Shown one piece after another: positions 8,653 to 22,188 of a DNA stretch of 64,000 bases. The stretch's first letter is position 1. Each line of letters starts with the position of its first letter. The notes under the pieces are model-generated. The model had not been told where the DNA came from and ran no database searches. It saw only the letters and a list, made by a program, of their open reading frames with translations. The position numbers were made by a program, and so were the translations under genes. This DNA is from Polynucleobacter sp. AP-Sving-400A-A2 (GTDB taxonomy: Bacteria; Pseudomonadota; Gammaproteobacteria; Burkholderiales; Burkholderiaceae): the NCBI RefSeq assembly GCF_018688155.1, contig NZ_CP061312.1, positions 558,001 through 622,000 on the forward strand, written 5' to 3'.

Positions 8653-10152
8653 TTGGAAGAAATTAACGCTCTATTCAGCGGCTTTGCCGTTGCAATGACG
8701 CCCTTTAACTTACTGCTGATGCTTGTTGGCGTAACACTCGGCGTGATTATTGGCGTATTGCCTGGTTTAGGTGGCGCCAACGGAATTGCGATTCTGTTGC
8801 CATTGACTTTCACAATGCCGCCAACTTCCGCAATCATCATGCTGTCCTGTATCTACTGGGGTGCATTGTTTGGCGGTGCAATTACATCTGTGCTCTTTAA
8901 TATCCCGGGTGAGCCTTGGTCTGTTGCAACTACCTTTGACGGTTATCCAATGGCACGTAATGGAAAAGCTGGCGAGGCATTAACTGCAGCGTTCACATCT
9001 TCATTCGTTGGCGCTTTCTTCGCAATTGTGATGATTACTTTCTTGGCACCATTGGTGGCGAAGTTTGCGCTCCAATTCGGTCCACCAGAGTTTTTCTCGG
9101 TTTACCTCCTGACCTTCTGTAGTTTTGTCGGTATGAACAAGGGTTCACCATTTAAAACTATCTCCGCCATGATGTTGGGCTTTGCCTTGGCTACCGTTGG
9201 TATGGATACCGTTACAGGTCAGTTGCGCCTAACTTTTGGTAACCCAGAGTTGATGCGTGGATTTGACTTCTTGATCGCTGTGATCGGCTTGTTTGGTATT
9301 GGCGAGATTCTTCTTTCAATGGAAGAGGGCTTGGCCTTCCAAGGTGCAGCAGCGAAGATTCGCGGTAAGGTTGTTTGGGAAACTTGGAAGCAGTTGCCAA
9401 AATATTGGGCCACTTCATTACGTAGTTGCTTAATTGGTTGCTGGATGGGTATTACTCCAGGTGGGGCAACTCCTGCATCTTTCATGGCTTACGGTGTTGC
9501 AAAACGCGTATCTAAAGAAGGTGACAAGTTTGGTACCGGAAAAATGGAAGGTATTGTTGCTCCAGAGACTGCAGCCCATGCTGCAGGTACGGCCGCCTTG
9601 TTACCAATGTTGTCGTTAGGGATCCCAGGATCACCAACAGCTGCTGTATTGCTCGGCGGCCTATTGATTTGGGGTCTACAACCTGGTCCATTGCTTTTCG
9701 TTGAGAAGCCAGACTTTGTTTGGGGCTTGATTGCTAGTATGTACTTGGGTAACTTAGCGGGCTTGTTTGTTGTATTAACTTGCGTTCCATTATTTGCCTC
9801 TATTTTGAGAATTCCATTCTCAATCATTGCGCCAGTCATTATTGTGATTTGTGCGGTGGGTGCGTACACCGTTCACAATGCCATGTTTGATGTCTGGTTG
9901 ATGATGGGCTTCGGCATTGTGGGTTATGTATTCAAAAAACTTGACTACCCAATGGCGCCAATGGTTTTAGCTCTGGTATTGGGCGACCGCGCAGAAGACT
10001 CCTTCCGCCAATCCATGTTGTTCTCACAGGGAAGCTTAGATATTTTCTTCTCTAACTACTTGGTAGGCGCAATTACTTCTCTCGCACTATTGCTGCTATT
10101 CTGGCCATTAATTGGTAAGTTTATTGGTAAGAAAAAGGTAGCTGCAGCGTAA
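8653..10152 (+). CDS. tctA: Tripartite tricarboxylate transporter large membrane subunit (TctA)
   Basis: A 499-residue polytopic inner membrane protein of the TctA (DUF112) family, the channel subunit driven by the ion gradient. Family hallmarks are GVIIGVLPGLGGANGIAILLP near residue 40, the symmetrical segment CWMGITPGGATPASFMAYG near 263, and SLGIPGSPTAAVLLGGL near 321. It uses a TTG start at 8653, chosen because a good AAGGAG (8640-8645) precedes it and no ATG lies nearby. It is the last gene of the tct operon and is followed by a strong terminator. Confidence 0.93.
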   Translation: MEEINALFSGFAVAMTPFNLLLMLVGVTLGVIIGVLPGLGGANGIAILLPLTFTMPPTSAIIMLSCIYWGALFGGAITSVLFNIPGEPWSVATTFDGYPMARNGKAGEALTAAFTSSFVGAFFAIVMITFLAPLVAKFALQFGPPEFFSVYLLTFCSFVGMNKGSPFKTISAMMLGFALATVGMDTVTGQLRLTFGNPELMRGFDFLIAVIGLFGIGEILLSMEEGLAFQGAAAKIRGKVVWETWKQLPKYWATSLRSCLIGCWMGITPGGATPASFMAYGVAKRVSKEGDKFGTGKMEGIVAPETAAHAAGTAALLPMLSLGIPGSPTAAVLLGGLLIWGLQPGPLLFVEKPDFVWGLIASMYLGNLAGLFVVLTCVPLFASILRIPFSIIAPVIIVICAVGAYTVHNAMFDVWLMMGFGIVGYVFKKLDYPMAPMVLALVLGDRAEDSFRQSMLFSQGSLDIFFSNYLVGAITSLALLLLFWPLIGKFIGKKKVAAA

Positions 10153-10177
10153 GCTGGATAGCTTACAAAGCAAAGAG

Positions 10178-10201
10178 AAGGGGGCGCAAGCCCCCTTTTT
10201 C
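10178..10201 (+). terminator. Intrinsic terminator after tctA
   Basis: GGGGGC (10180-10185), tetraloop GCAA and GCCCCC (10190-10195) followed by a T-run: a strong rho-independent terminator ending the tct operon. Confidence 0.9.
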
Positions 10202-10236
10202 TATTTCAGCGAAAAATCCGATAGAATCCATCCATC

Positions 10237-10608
10237 ATGAATTTCCGCAAAAACTGCCTCATTCACTGGATTGCTGCTCTAGCAATCGCAATGAGTGCGC
10301 TTGCGCCAGCAGTTTCTCAAGCGGTATCGCTTGCAAAACATGGTCAAGGTTTTGCTATGGAGATCTGTTCTGCAGAGGGCATGAAGATGCAGATTCAAGT
10401 CCAAACTGATGATCAATTGGATCTCGTGGGGGCGCAACCTTGCCCGTATTGCCTAGCCCAGAGCATAGTTACCCCAGCTTTTAATACCAATCTGACATTC
10501 CAGGTGCCGCAAACATTTTCTTTGCTGCCGCAGCTTTTTTATCAATCACCCAAGCCACTTGCTGTTTGGTTGACCCCTCCCTCAGCAGCCCCTCCTATCA
10601 AAACCTGA
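10237..10608 (+). CDS. DUF2946 family exported small protein
   Basis: A 123-residue protein with an N-terminal hydrophobic segment or signal peptide (residues 10-29) and a CPYC pair (C69, C72) plus an earlier Cys (C44), the pattern of DUF2946 proteins. These are common in betaproteobacteria and often lie near copper handling genes, as here (PCu(A)C chaperone 0.6 kb downstream). A metal- or thiol-related periplasmic role is plausible but unproven. It ends with a Pro-rich tail (TPPSAAPPIKT). Confidence 0.7.
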   Translation: MNFRKNCLIHWIAALAIAMSALAPAVSQAVSLAKHGQGFAMEICSAEGMKMQIQVQTDDQLDLVGAQPCPYCLAQSIVTPAFNTNLTFQVPQTFSLLPQLFYQSPKPLAVWLTPPSAAPPIKT

Positions 10609-10619
10609 ATTTTTTAGGT

Positions 10620-10656
10620 CACGGCTTAAAGCCGTGTATTGAGCAAGAAGCTTGCT
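10620..10656. repeat. Two tandem hairpins between DUF2946 and DsrE-like genes
   Basis: A perfect 17-base palindrome, CACGGCTT-A-AAGCCGTG (10620-10636), is followed by a second short stem, AGCAAG (10642-10647) with CTTGCT (10651-10656). Neither has a downstream T-run. They may be an operator, an mRNA processing site or a weak terminator. They end just before the ribosome binding site of the next gene. Confidence 0.55.
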
Positions 10657-10676
10657 GAAATTTGAGGGGAAGTAGC

Positions 10677-11093
10677 ATGTTGAAAAAATTATTCAAACTA
10701 TTTGTATTTGCATTTGTATTTACAACTACGCAATTGGCATTCTCTGCCGCAAATGATCCGCTATTTATTAATTTGTCTACCGATGAAGTGAGTCGTGCCT
10801 CAATGGCGATCAACTTTGGTAAGCACCATTTCTCTTCTGGTCATCCACTCACTATTTTCTTAAATGACAAGGCGGTCATGTTGGGTGTGAAAGCAGGGTC
10901 TAGTAAATACGTTGAGCTGCAACAAGCTTTATCTGAAGCAATCACTGCTGGGGCTCTCGTCATCATGTGTCCAATCTGCTTAAAGCAAGCTGGCTATTCA
11001 GAAGCAGATCTTATTGCTGGAGTAAAGCTGGGCGGTCCTAAAGTTACGGGGGATGCTCTTTTTAAGGATGGTACTAAAACGATGAGCTGGTAG
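10677..11093 (+). CDS. Exported DsrE-like protein
   Basis: A 138-residue protein starting at the ATG at 10677, preceded by a good GAGGGGAA site; the in-frame TTG at 10662 is less likely. It has a Sec signal peptide (KLFKLFVFAFVFTTTQLAFS, cleaved near SAA) and a body resembling the DsrE/DsrF fold: a SMAINFGKHHFSSGHPLTIFL segment and a C-terminal MCPICLKQAGY motif, where DsrE-like proteins often hold a reactive Cys. A periplasmic DsrE-like protein could act in sulfur or thiol trafficking or metal protection. It lies between DUF2946 and a copper chaperone. The substrate is unknown. Confidence 0.6.
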   Translation: MLKKLFKLFVFAFVFTTTQLAFSAANDPLFINLSTDEVSRASMAINFGKHHFSSGHPLTIFLNDKAVMLGVKAGSSKYVELQQALSEAITAGALVIMCPICLKQAGYSEADLIAGVKLGGPKVTGDALFKDGTKTMSW

Positions 11094-11189
11094 TAGTGAA
11101 ATTTTTATTTACTCTAATGAGTGAACGTAGTTTTAAAAATAAACCCGAAAAATATCTTGGGATTGAAGGCTAATTAGGAGGATGTGCGA

Positions 11190-11663
11190 ATGAAACGCAA
11201 TACATTATTTAATGCAGTATTTTTTATTACAGCAGGTTTCGGTATGGTTGCTACGGCACAAGCGCAAACTGCAAAAGTGGGTAGCGTACAAATTGAGAGT
11301 GCATATACACGCGCTACTGTCCCGGGGCAGCAGGTAGCTGGTGGTTTCATGAAGATTGAAAACAAAGGTGCTGCCGATCAACTTATTTCTGCTAGTTCCC
11401 CTGTTGCCGGTGAAGTTCAATTGCATGAGATGGCGATGGAAGGCAACGTCATGAGAATGCGCCAAGTCAAAGAGGTATTAGTGCCAGCAGGTGCTACCGT
11501 TGAGCTCAAGCCAGGCGGTTTGCATTTAATGTTCATGAATATTAAGGCACCATTGGCTGCTGGAGAAACTGTACCTGTGAAGCTCAAGTTTGCTAAAGCG
11601 GGTGAAGTGGAAGTGAAGATGCCTGTGAATGCTATGGGCAACCCAGGTGCAATGAAGCACTAA
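11190..11663 (+). CDS. Copper chaperone PCu(A)C family protein
   Basis: Periplasmic Cu(I) carrier, in related bacteria used to load the CuA site of cytochrome c oxidase. From the ATG at 11190 (ribosome binding site TAGGAGGA at 11175-11182) it is 157 residues, with a signal peptide (FNAVFFITAGFGMVATAQA) and the copper motif H-x-M ... M-R-M ... H-x-M: LHEMAMEGNVMRMRQVKE and GGLHLMFMNI. A GTG at 11184 is the alternative start. It is not next to cytochrome oxidase genes here; its neighbours are the DUF2946 and DsrE-like exported proteins. Confidence 0.9.
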   Translation: MKRNTLFNAVFFITAGFGMVATAQAQTAKVGSVQIESAYTRATVPGQQVAGGFMKIENKGAADQLISASSPVAGEVQLHEMAMEGNVMRMRQVKEVLVPAGATVELKPGGLHLMFMNIKAPLAAGETVPVKLKFAKAGEVEVKMPVNAMGNPGAMKH

Positions 11664-11690
11664 GCTAAACCTCAATTAGTGCGTGCAATA

Positions 11691-11724
11691 AAAAAGCCCC
11701 TAGTTTTACTTAGGGGCTTTTTTA
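11691..11724. terminator. Bidirectional terminator between copper chaperone and ilvD
   Basis: A perfect 12-base stem, AAAAAGCCCCTA (11691-11702) with TAGGGGCTTTTT (11711-11722), around an 8-base loop. T-runs on both strands serve the converging chaperone gene and ilvD. Confidence 0.9.
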
Positions 11725-11739
11725 GTTAGGTTAGTCAAT

Positions 11740-13431
11740 TTAGATTTTTAAATCCAAATCAGTCACTGCGCCTTTGCTAGCGCTGCTTGCCAAGCTGGCA
11801 TATTTAGCCAGCAAGCCACGGGTATAGCGTGGCTTAGGCTGTACCCATGCAGCTCGACGCTTCGCAATCTCATCATCGCTCACATTGAGTTGAATGAGTA
11901 ACTTATGGGCATCGATCGTGACAGAGTCACCTTCGTTAATGAGGGCAATTGTCCCGCCCACATAAGCTTCAGGAGCAACGTGACCAACAACCATTCCCCA
12001 AGTGCCGCCAGAGAAGCGCCCATCAGTGATGAGACCCACTGTCTCACCTAAGCCTTGACCAACGAGGGCAGAGGTAGGGGCAAGCATCTCACGCATGCCC
12101 GGACCTCCTTTAGGACCTTCATAACGAATAATCACAACATCACCATCCTTGATTTTTTGCGCCATGATTGCGGCCATTGCGTCATCTTCAGAGTCAAATA
12201 CACGAGCAGGGCCAGTAATAGATGGATTCTTGAGGCCAGTAATTTTGGCAACGCAACCTTCAGGAGAGATATTGCCCCTGAGGATTGCTAAGTGACCTTG
12301 TTTATACAGCGGGGTATCTAAAGTGCGAATCACTTTTTGATCGGCACGCGGCACGGATGGAATATCTTTTAATGTTTCTGAAATCGTTTTACCAGTGATG
12401 GTCATGCAGTCACCATGCAAGAGTCCACCATCCAACAAGATCTTCATCACCTGTGGAATGCCGCCAGCTTGGTGAAGATCAGTTGCTAAATACTGACCAG
12501 ATGGTTTCATATCGACGATCACGGGTACGCGCTTACGAATGCGCTCAAAGTCATCAATTGTCCAATCGATTTCAGCAGCGCTAGTGATCGCTAGAAAATG
12601 CAAAATCGCATTGGTAGAGCCGCCCACTGCCATGATGACGCTGACTGCGTTCTCAATCGATTTCTTGGTAATGATGTCGCGTGGACGTAAATTATTTTTG
12701 ATAGCCTCAACTAAGACAATTGCTGAATCGTGGGCACTAGTAACTTTTTCAGCATCTACGTTAGACATAGTGGATGAGTAAGGCAGGCTCATACCCAAGG
12801 CTTCGAATGAGGAGCTCATGGTGTTGGCGGTATACATACCTCCGCAGGAGCCGCTACCTGGGCAAGCATTTTGCTCAACGCCCTTCAGATCTTCTTCGCT
12901 GAGACGGCCTGAGGTGAATTCACCAACAGCTTCAAATGCAGAAACAATATTGAGTTCTTTGCCTTTGTAATGACCGGGCTTAATGGTTCCGCCATAAACG
13001 TAAATTGCCGGTACATTGGTGCGCGCAATCGCCATCATTCCGCCTGGCATGTTTTTATCGCAACCACCAATCACAAGCACGCCGTCCTGCCATAGACCAT
13101 TTACACACACTTCGATGCTATCGGCGATCACTTCACGTGAGACGAGGGAGTATTTCATACCCTCAGTGCCCATACCGATACCATCTGAGACGGTCGGAGT
13201 GCCAAACATTTGCGCCTTAGCACCCGCCTCTTCAAGAGCGCTTACTGCTGCATCGGCGAGTTTCTGTAAGCCACTATTACATGGGGTAATAGTGGAATGA
13301 CCATTAGCAACGCCAACCATCGGTTTAACAAAATCCTTCTCTTCGTAGCCCATCGCGTAATACATTGAGCGATTGGGTGCGCGAGCAACCCCTTCGGTGA
13401 CATTGCGTGAGCGTTCATTGAGGCGTTTCAT
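11740..13431 (-). CDS. ilvD: Dihydroxy-acid dehydratase
   Basis: Dehydrates 2,3-dihydroxy-isovalerate and -methylvalerate in valine, leucine, isoleucine and pantothenate synthesis; an iron-sulfur enzyme of the cytoplasm. From ATG at 13431 it is 563 residues, the usual family length, beginning [19 protein letters not shown]. Cluster and active-site motifs are visible: [20 protein letters not shown] and [18 protein letters not shown], and near the C-terminus the conserved [21 protein letters not shown] region (only its core named here). The frame stays open for 76 codons upstream to 13659, but that stretch (with a CLCC cluster) is not part of known IlvD proteins and covers the divergent promoter region, so the shorter start is taken. 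Confidence 0.95.
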   Translation of the reverse strand: MKRLNERSRNVTEGVARAPNRSMYYAMGYEEKDFVKPMVGVANGHSTITPCNSGLQKLADAAVSALEEAGAKAQMFGTPTVSDGIGMGTEGMKYSLVSREVIADSIEVCVNGLWQDGVLVIGGCDKNMPGGMMAIARTNVPAIYVYGGTIKPGHYKGKELNIVSAFEAVGEFTSGRLSEEDLKGVEQNACPGSGSCGGMYTANTMSSSFEALGMSLPYSSTMSNVDAEKVTSAHDSAIVLVEAIKNNLRPRDIITKKSIENAVSVIMAVGGSTNAILHFLAITSAAEIDWTIDDFERIRKRVPVIVDMKPSGQYLATDLHQAGGIPQVMKILLDGGLLHGDCMTITGKTISETLKDIPSVPRADQKVIRTLDTPLYKQGHLAILRGNISPEGCVAKITGLKNPSITGPARVFDSEDDAMAAIMAQKIKDGDVVIIRYEGPKGGPGMREMLAPTSALVGQGLGETVGLITDGRFSGGTWGMVVGHVAPEAYVGGTIALINEGDSVTIDAHKLLIQLNVSDDEIAKRRAAWVQPKPRYTRGLLAKYASLASSASKGAVTDLDLKI

Positions 13432-13658
13432 GCTGATATTGACTCCAGAAAAGAATTTGTCGAAAAGCTCTATTGTGCCGTGATACAAGGCGGAATGCAG
13501 GGTTTTTGCTTCATTTCCATGCCCTTGTCCTGCATCGCAACAAAGACATTTATCTATTGTATTTGTTGATTTGGCCTCATTATTGGCTATAAAGCTAATA
13601 TCCTTGCTAAGAAAGCTGCGGTACATTGCTTTATCTATTACTTTTCCTTTTAAATTCA

Positions 13659-14285
13659 ATGACTAAAGTTGGCCACATCTACCTAATTGATGACGATGAG
13701 TCGATGCGCACCTCTTTAAGCAGAATGCTCAAGGAGGTCGGTTATATCGTGGAAGATTTTTCCTCCGCAGGAGCATTTTTAGAGCATTCAGTACCGGTAG
13801 CGCCAGCCGTCATCTTGCTCGATATGCAAATGCCGGATGTGACCGGATTGGATTTACAGGAAAAATTAGTCCAACTGGGTCGTAAAACCCCTATTGTGTT
13901 TGTCAGCGGTCAGAGTCATCCCCATCAAATTGTTACTGGTCTCAAGCGTGGTGCTGTAGATTTCCTCTTTAAGCCCTTTAATTTAGAAGATTTACTGAAG
14001 GCAGTTGCAGATGCCCTTGAGTTTGATAGACGTCAGCTCAAGCGGGTTTCCAAGGAGGTGGAAACTAAGAAAGACTACGCAACCCTCACCCCTAGAGAGA
14101 AGGAAGTCTGCTTTTGGCTGGTGAAGGGATTGCTCAACAAGGATATTGCTGTCAAGTTAGGTACAACTGATGCCACAATCAAGGTTCATAAGGCTAGAGT
14201 GATGGACAAGATGAGTGTGGATTCTGTGCAATTGTTAGTTGCAAAGTACCTTGAATCCGATTTAGAAAACCTCCAGAGTAGCTAG
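13659..14285 (+). CDS. Response regulator, REC plus LuxR-type helix-turn-helix (FixJ/NarL-like)
   Basis: A 208-residue two-component response regulator. REC domain at 5-120: acidic pocket DDDE (11-14), phospho-acceptor D55 in ILLDMQMPD, conserved K105 in FLFKPF. LuxR-type DNA-binding domain at 143-200, beginning [15 protein letters not shown]. The architecture matches FixJ/TodT-type regulators. No histidine kinase gene is near, so it is an orphan in this window. It is divergent from ilvD across 227 bases, and the next gene downstream (53 bases) is a RodZ-like protein. The target genes are unknown. The start at 13659 is chosen because upstream codons are hydrophobic leader-like and out of family. 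Confidence 0.88.
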   Translation: MTKVGHIYLIDDDESMRTSLSRMLKEVGYIVEDFSSAGAFLEHSVPVAPAVILLDMQMPDVTGLDLQEKLVQLGRKTPIVFVSGQSHPHQIVTGLKRGAVDFLFKPFNLEDLLKAVADALEFDRRQLKRVSKEVETKKDYATLTPREKEVCFWLVKGLLNKDIAVKLGTTDATIKVHKARVMDKMSVDSVQLLVAKYLESDLENLQSS

Positions 14286-14338
14286 CCTTTAGGCTAATTG
14301 CCCTAGTACTAAATTGACACTAAGATGAGCTAATATTT

Positions 14339-15394
14339 TTGATAGATAAAACACTTAAATCATTTTTTGTGAATACCAATTCTAAAATTCCTGAGATTCG
14401 CAAAGAGGCCTTCATCAAGGCTCGCGAAAAGCTGAGCTTAAGTACTAAAGAGCTTGGTGTAATGGCATGTCTATCCACACGCCAAATTGAGCAGATTGAA
14501 AGCGGTGAAACCAGCTCCTTCTATAGCGCTCAAATTAAAGCAACTGCTGCCAAGAAAGTAGCAAATCTACTCAAGTTAGGTGATGAGGAGGCGTTTGATT
14601 TCGGTGCAACTGCGCCTGAAACCTCAAGTGAAGTGCAGCTACCAATTGCAGAAGTTAAATTAACAGATGCTCCAAAGATTGAGGGCACTAAAAAAGCGGA
14701 AGCAAAAATAGAGGCGGTCAAAACTCAAGAGCAGGTGCAAGAGAGTCAGATGCCCGTAGCAGAAAAAAAAGTTCAGACAAAAGAAGTGCCTCTGAATCAA
14801 GTCATCTCAAAGCCAAAATCAGCTACACAAAAGAAACTGTTTCTTGGGTTGAGCGTGGCTGCTGCTGCAGCATTTGCGGTAGTGAATTTACAGCCTGTAT
14901 TTTCCCCAGAAAAACCAGCAGAAATTGTCCTTGTAAAAGAAGAAATCATTGAGCCTGTGCCAGCGGCGGCGCCAGTGGAGTCGGTAGCAGCAGCCCAAGC
15001 ACCCGCCGTAGCAGCGGTAGTAGTGCCGCCAGCTCCCGCTGCCAGTGCTGAAGCCACGGGAGTATGCCCTGCTGAAGAGGGCATTATTAGCTACAAAACA
15101 GATGCACCGCGTAAGGCGGCAGATATGGTCTACGTACAAGTGAAATCAAAGCAAGTTGTTTGCGTCAGCGATGCTTCTGGGAAGATGCAAAACAAGCTTA
15201 TTGAGCCTGGCGCGGGAGCATCCTTTTATGGCAAACCTCCATTCAAAGTTCTCACTAGCGGTCTTGCTCAGGCTGACGTGTTTTTTCAGGGTGCAAAAGT
15301 ACGCCTGACAAATCTCAATTTCAAAACTTTAGTGTTAGAGGCCGCTGAAATAGCGGCTCCATCAGTAGACCGGACAGATTCTCAACTGCGCTAA
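14339..15394 (+). CDS. RodZ-like membrane protein (HTH, TM helix, DUF4115-like C-terminus)
   Basis: A 351-residue protein with the layout of RodZ, the MreB-linked cell-shape factor: a cytoplasmic helix-turn-helix-like segment (about 26-57, ARE..STKELGVMACLSTRQIEQIE), an acidic/lysine-rich linker, one transmembrane helix (about 167-183, LFLGLSVAAAAAFAVV), an Ala/Pro-rich periplasmic spacer (205-240) and a beta-rich C-terminal domain (255-335) ending in a GKPPFKVLTSG...VRLTNL segment typical of DUF4115. Two cysteines (C243, C275) flank the start of that domain. Canonical betaproteobacterial RodZ usually sits by ispG; this copy stands beside a response regulator and may be a second or atypical member. 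The start is a TTG at 14339 with only a weak upstream site. Confidence 0.65.
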   Translation: MIDKTLKSFFVNTNSKIPEIRKEAFIKAREKLSLSTKELGVMACLSTRQIEQIESGETSSFYSAQIKATAAKKVANLLKLGDEEAFDFGATAPETSSEVQLPIAEVKLTDAPKIEGTKKAEAKIEAVKTQEQVQESQMPVAEKKVQTKEVPLNQVISKPKSATQKKLFLGLSVAAAAAFAVVNLQPVFSPEKPAEIVLVKEEIIEPVPAAAPVESVAAAQAPAVAAVVVPPAPAASAEATGVCPAEEGIISYKTDAPRKAADMVYVQVKSKQVVCVSDASGKMQNKLIEPGAGASFYGKPPFKVLTSGLAQADVFFQGAKVRLTNLNFKTLVLEAAEIAAPSVDRTDSQLR

Positions 15395-15422
15395 CCCTCA
15401 AAAGAGTGGGTGAGTTAGCGCA
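15387..15422. terminator. Hairpin between rodZ-like gene and PII gene (possible bidirectional terminator)
   Basis: TGCGCTAAC (15387-15395) pairs with GTTAGCGCA (15414-15422), with an inner ACCCTC/GAGTGGGT pairing. It overlaps the stop codon of the RodZ-like gene and lies between convergent genes. No T-run, so an unusual terminator at best. Confidence 0.4.
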
Positions 15423-15436
15423 TTGAATGCTAGTAC

Positions 15437-17463
<2,027 letters not shown>

Positions 17464-17483
<20 letters not shown>

Positions 17484-18000
17484 AGCCTTCGATGCCGTCC
17501 AAAATTTCTTTATGGGCACCAGCAACACCAGTCCAACCTTTAACCTTTACCCACTTGCCTTTTTCGAGATCTTTATAGTGCTCGAAGAAGTGTTGGATTT
17601 GGGCGAGAAGTAATTCGTTCACATCTTCCGGCTTTTGTAAATTCTTGTAGATTGGCAAAATCTTGTCTTCTGGAACAGCCAACAACTTTGCATCCTGGCC
17701 GCCTTCATCTTCCATTTCTAACATGCCGATAGCGCGACAGCTGATGACTGAGCCTGGCACCAATGCAAATGGGGTAATGACGAGGACGTCTACAGGATCT
17801 CCGTCACCAGCAACTGTTTTAGGGATATAGCCGTAGTTACATGGGTAGTGCATTGCCGTACCCATGAAGCGATCTACGAAGAGGCAGCCAGTTTCTTTAT
17901 CCACTTCATACTTCACTGGATCCGCATTCATGGGGATCTCAATAATGACGTTGAATATTTCTGGAATTTTCTTACCTGGGCTGACCTTGTCGTAACTCAT
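17464..18000 (-). CDS. ppa: Inorganic pyrophosphatase
   Basis: Soluble family I pyrophosphatase, 178 residues, hydrolysing PPi to drive biosynthesis. The active-site signature GDGDPVDVLVI with its three metal-binding aspartates, the AVPEDKI segment and the YKDLEKGKWVKVKGW C-terminal motif are all present. It overlaps the probable nadE start by 20 bases, linking PPi removal to an enzyme that releases PPi. Confidence 0.96.
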
Positions 18001-18164
18001 AAATACTCCGCTTAGTGATTAATGTGCGCTCTGATCTTAGCAAAGAGGCAAAGCCATGCTGCTGAAGATTGAATCTATTTCCTGCTATTAAAGCCATGAA
18101 TGCTTTATGGCTTCTATTTTAAGGCTTTCTGTAGTGAAGCTTATCGATATGAGTCCTGGCTTGC

Positions 18165-18194
18165 TTGACTAGTGGTAGGCCATTGGCCTACAAT
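18165..18194 (+). promoter_or_regulatory. Promoter with operator palindrome for the brnT-type toxin-antitoxin operon
   Basis: TTGACT (18165-18170) and TACAAT (18189-18194) are separated by 18 bases, a strong sigma-70 pattern. The spacer holds a perfect 17-base palindrome, GTAGGCCA-T-TGGCCTAC (18175-18191). A repressor bound there would block RNA polymerase, as expected for autoregulation by the Xre-type antitoxin. Confidence 0.7.
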
Positions 18195-18480
18195 GGAATT
18201 AAAGGATTTTGAATGGGATATGGCTAAAAGTGACTTATGCCAGATCTCTCGAAATTTTGATTTCACATATGTGATGTCAATTTTTATAGATTCGAATTTG
18301 TTGATAGAAAAAGATCAGCGTTGGGATTATGGCGAAGAGCGATTTCGGGCATTAGGCTTGCTCGATGAAAAAGTGTTTGTAGTAATTTATACAAAGAGGC
18401 CTACAGCAATGAGGATTATTTCAGCTAGGCGGGCCAATCGTAGGGAGGTAAGGCGTTATGAAGAAAATCATTCGAGTTAG
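18193..18480 (+). CDS. brnT: BrnT family toxin
   Basis: A ribonuclease toxin of the BrnT family, about 95 residues from the ATG at 18193. The family pattern FEWD-x-AK near the N-terminus and DYGEERFRALGLLDEKVFVVIYT followed by RIISARRANRREVRRYEE is clear (positions about 50-93). The start is doubtful: the ATG at 18193 lies inside the predicted -10 box, so the message would begin downstream of it. The next in-frame ATG (18220) has AAAGGA upstream but would remove the FEWD motif. A GTG at 18172 is less likely. It is followed, with a 23-base overlap, by an Xre-type regulator instead of the usual ribbon-helix-helix BrnA. Confidence 0.85.
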   Translation: MELKDFEWDMAKSDLCQISRNFDFTYVMSIFIDSNLLIEKDQRWDYGEERFRALGLLDEKVFVVIYTKRPTAMRIISARRANRREVRRYEENHSS

Positions 18481-18799
18481 CGTGGATCTAAATGATCCAA
18501 GTAGCTTTCCCAAAGGATTCGTCGATAAAAAATTACTCGATGCGGCAACGGAACGTTTAATTAAATTGCATCAACATCAAGATGATGCAGAGGCCATGTT
18601 AGATGCTGCTCAATATGCAAAAGGCGTACGAGAGAGAATTGGCCTGTCCCAGCAAGAGTTTTCTAAGCGTATCGAAGTCTCTTTAGAAACCATTCGAAAC
18701 TGGGAGCAGGGGAAACGCAGTCCCACTGGTGCCGCTAAGGCTTTATTGAAAATTTTGGATAGGGCGCCTGAAATTGCATTGCTTGCTCTTAGTGCTTGA
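18458..18799 (+). CDS. Xre-family antitoxin/repressor paired with BrnT
   Basis: A 113-residue protein with an N-terminal charged region and a C-terminal Xre/HigA-like helix-turn-helix (about residues 52-105: GVRERIGLSQQEFSKRIEVS, then TIRNWEQGKRSPTGAAKALL). Start at 18458 with a good GGAGGT site (18442-18447). It begins inside brnT, so toxin and antitoxin are co-translated. Role inferred: it neutralises BrnT and represses the operon at the palindrome 18175-18191. Classical BrnA has a ribbon-helix-helix fold, so this pair is of the alternative type. Confidence 0.85.
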   Translation: MKKIIRVSVDLNDPSSFPKGFVDKKLLDAATERLIKLHQHQDDAEAMLDAAQYAKGVRERIGLSQQEFSKRIEVSLETIRNWEQGKRSPTGAAKALLKILDRAPEIALLALSA

Positions 18800-18811
18800 T
18801 AGCCATCTTAG

Positions 18812-18848
18812 AAATAAAAATACCTAGCAATGCTAGGTATTTTTATTT
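18812..18848. terminator. Bidirectional terminator between antitoxin and trxB
   Basis: A perfect 18-base inverted repeat (18812-18829 with 18831-18848) with a GC core CCTAGCA/TGCTAGG and A/T flanks gives terminators on both strands between the convergent antitoxin gene and trxB. Confidence 0.9.
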
Positions 18849-18869
18849 GGATGCCTTGGATTGCTTGTA

Positions 18870-22178
<3,309 letters not shown>

Positions 22179-22188
22179 GGCAGTCATT

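Noticed and set aside
9489..9869. Minus-strand frame of 126 codons
   Set aside because: Antisense to tctA; composition not protein-like.
11117..11173. 18-codon frame (MSERSFKNKPEKYLGIEG) between the DsrE-like and copper chaperone genes
   Set aside because: Too short to judge, no ribosome binding site seen; could be a leader peptide but unsupported.
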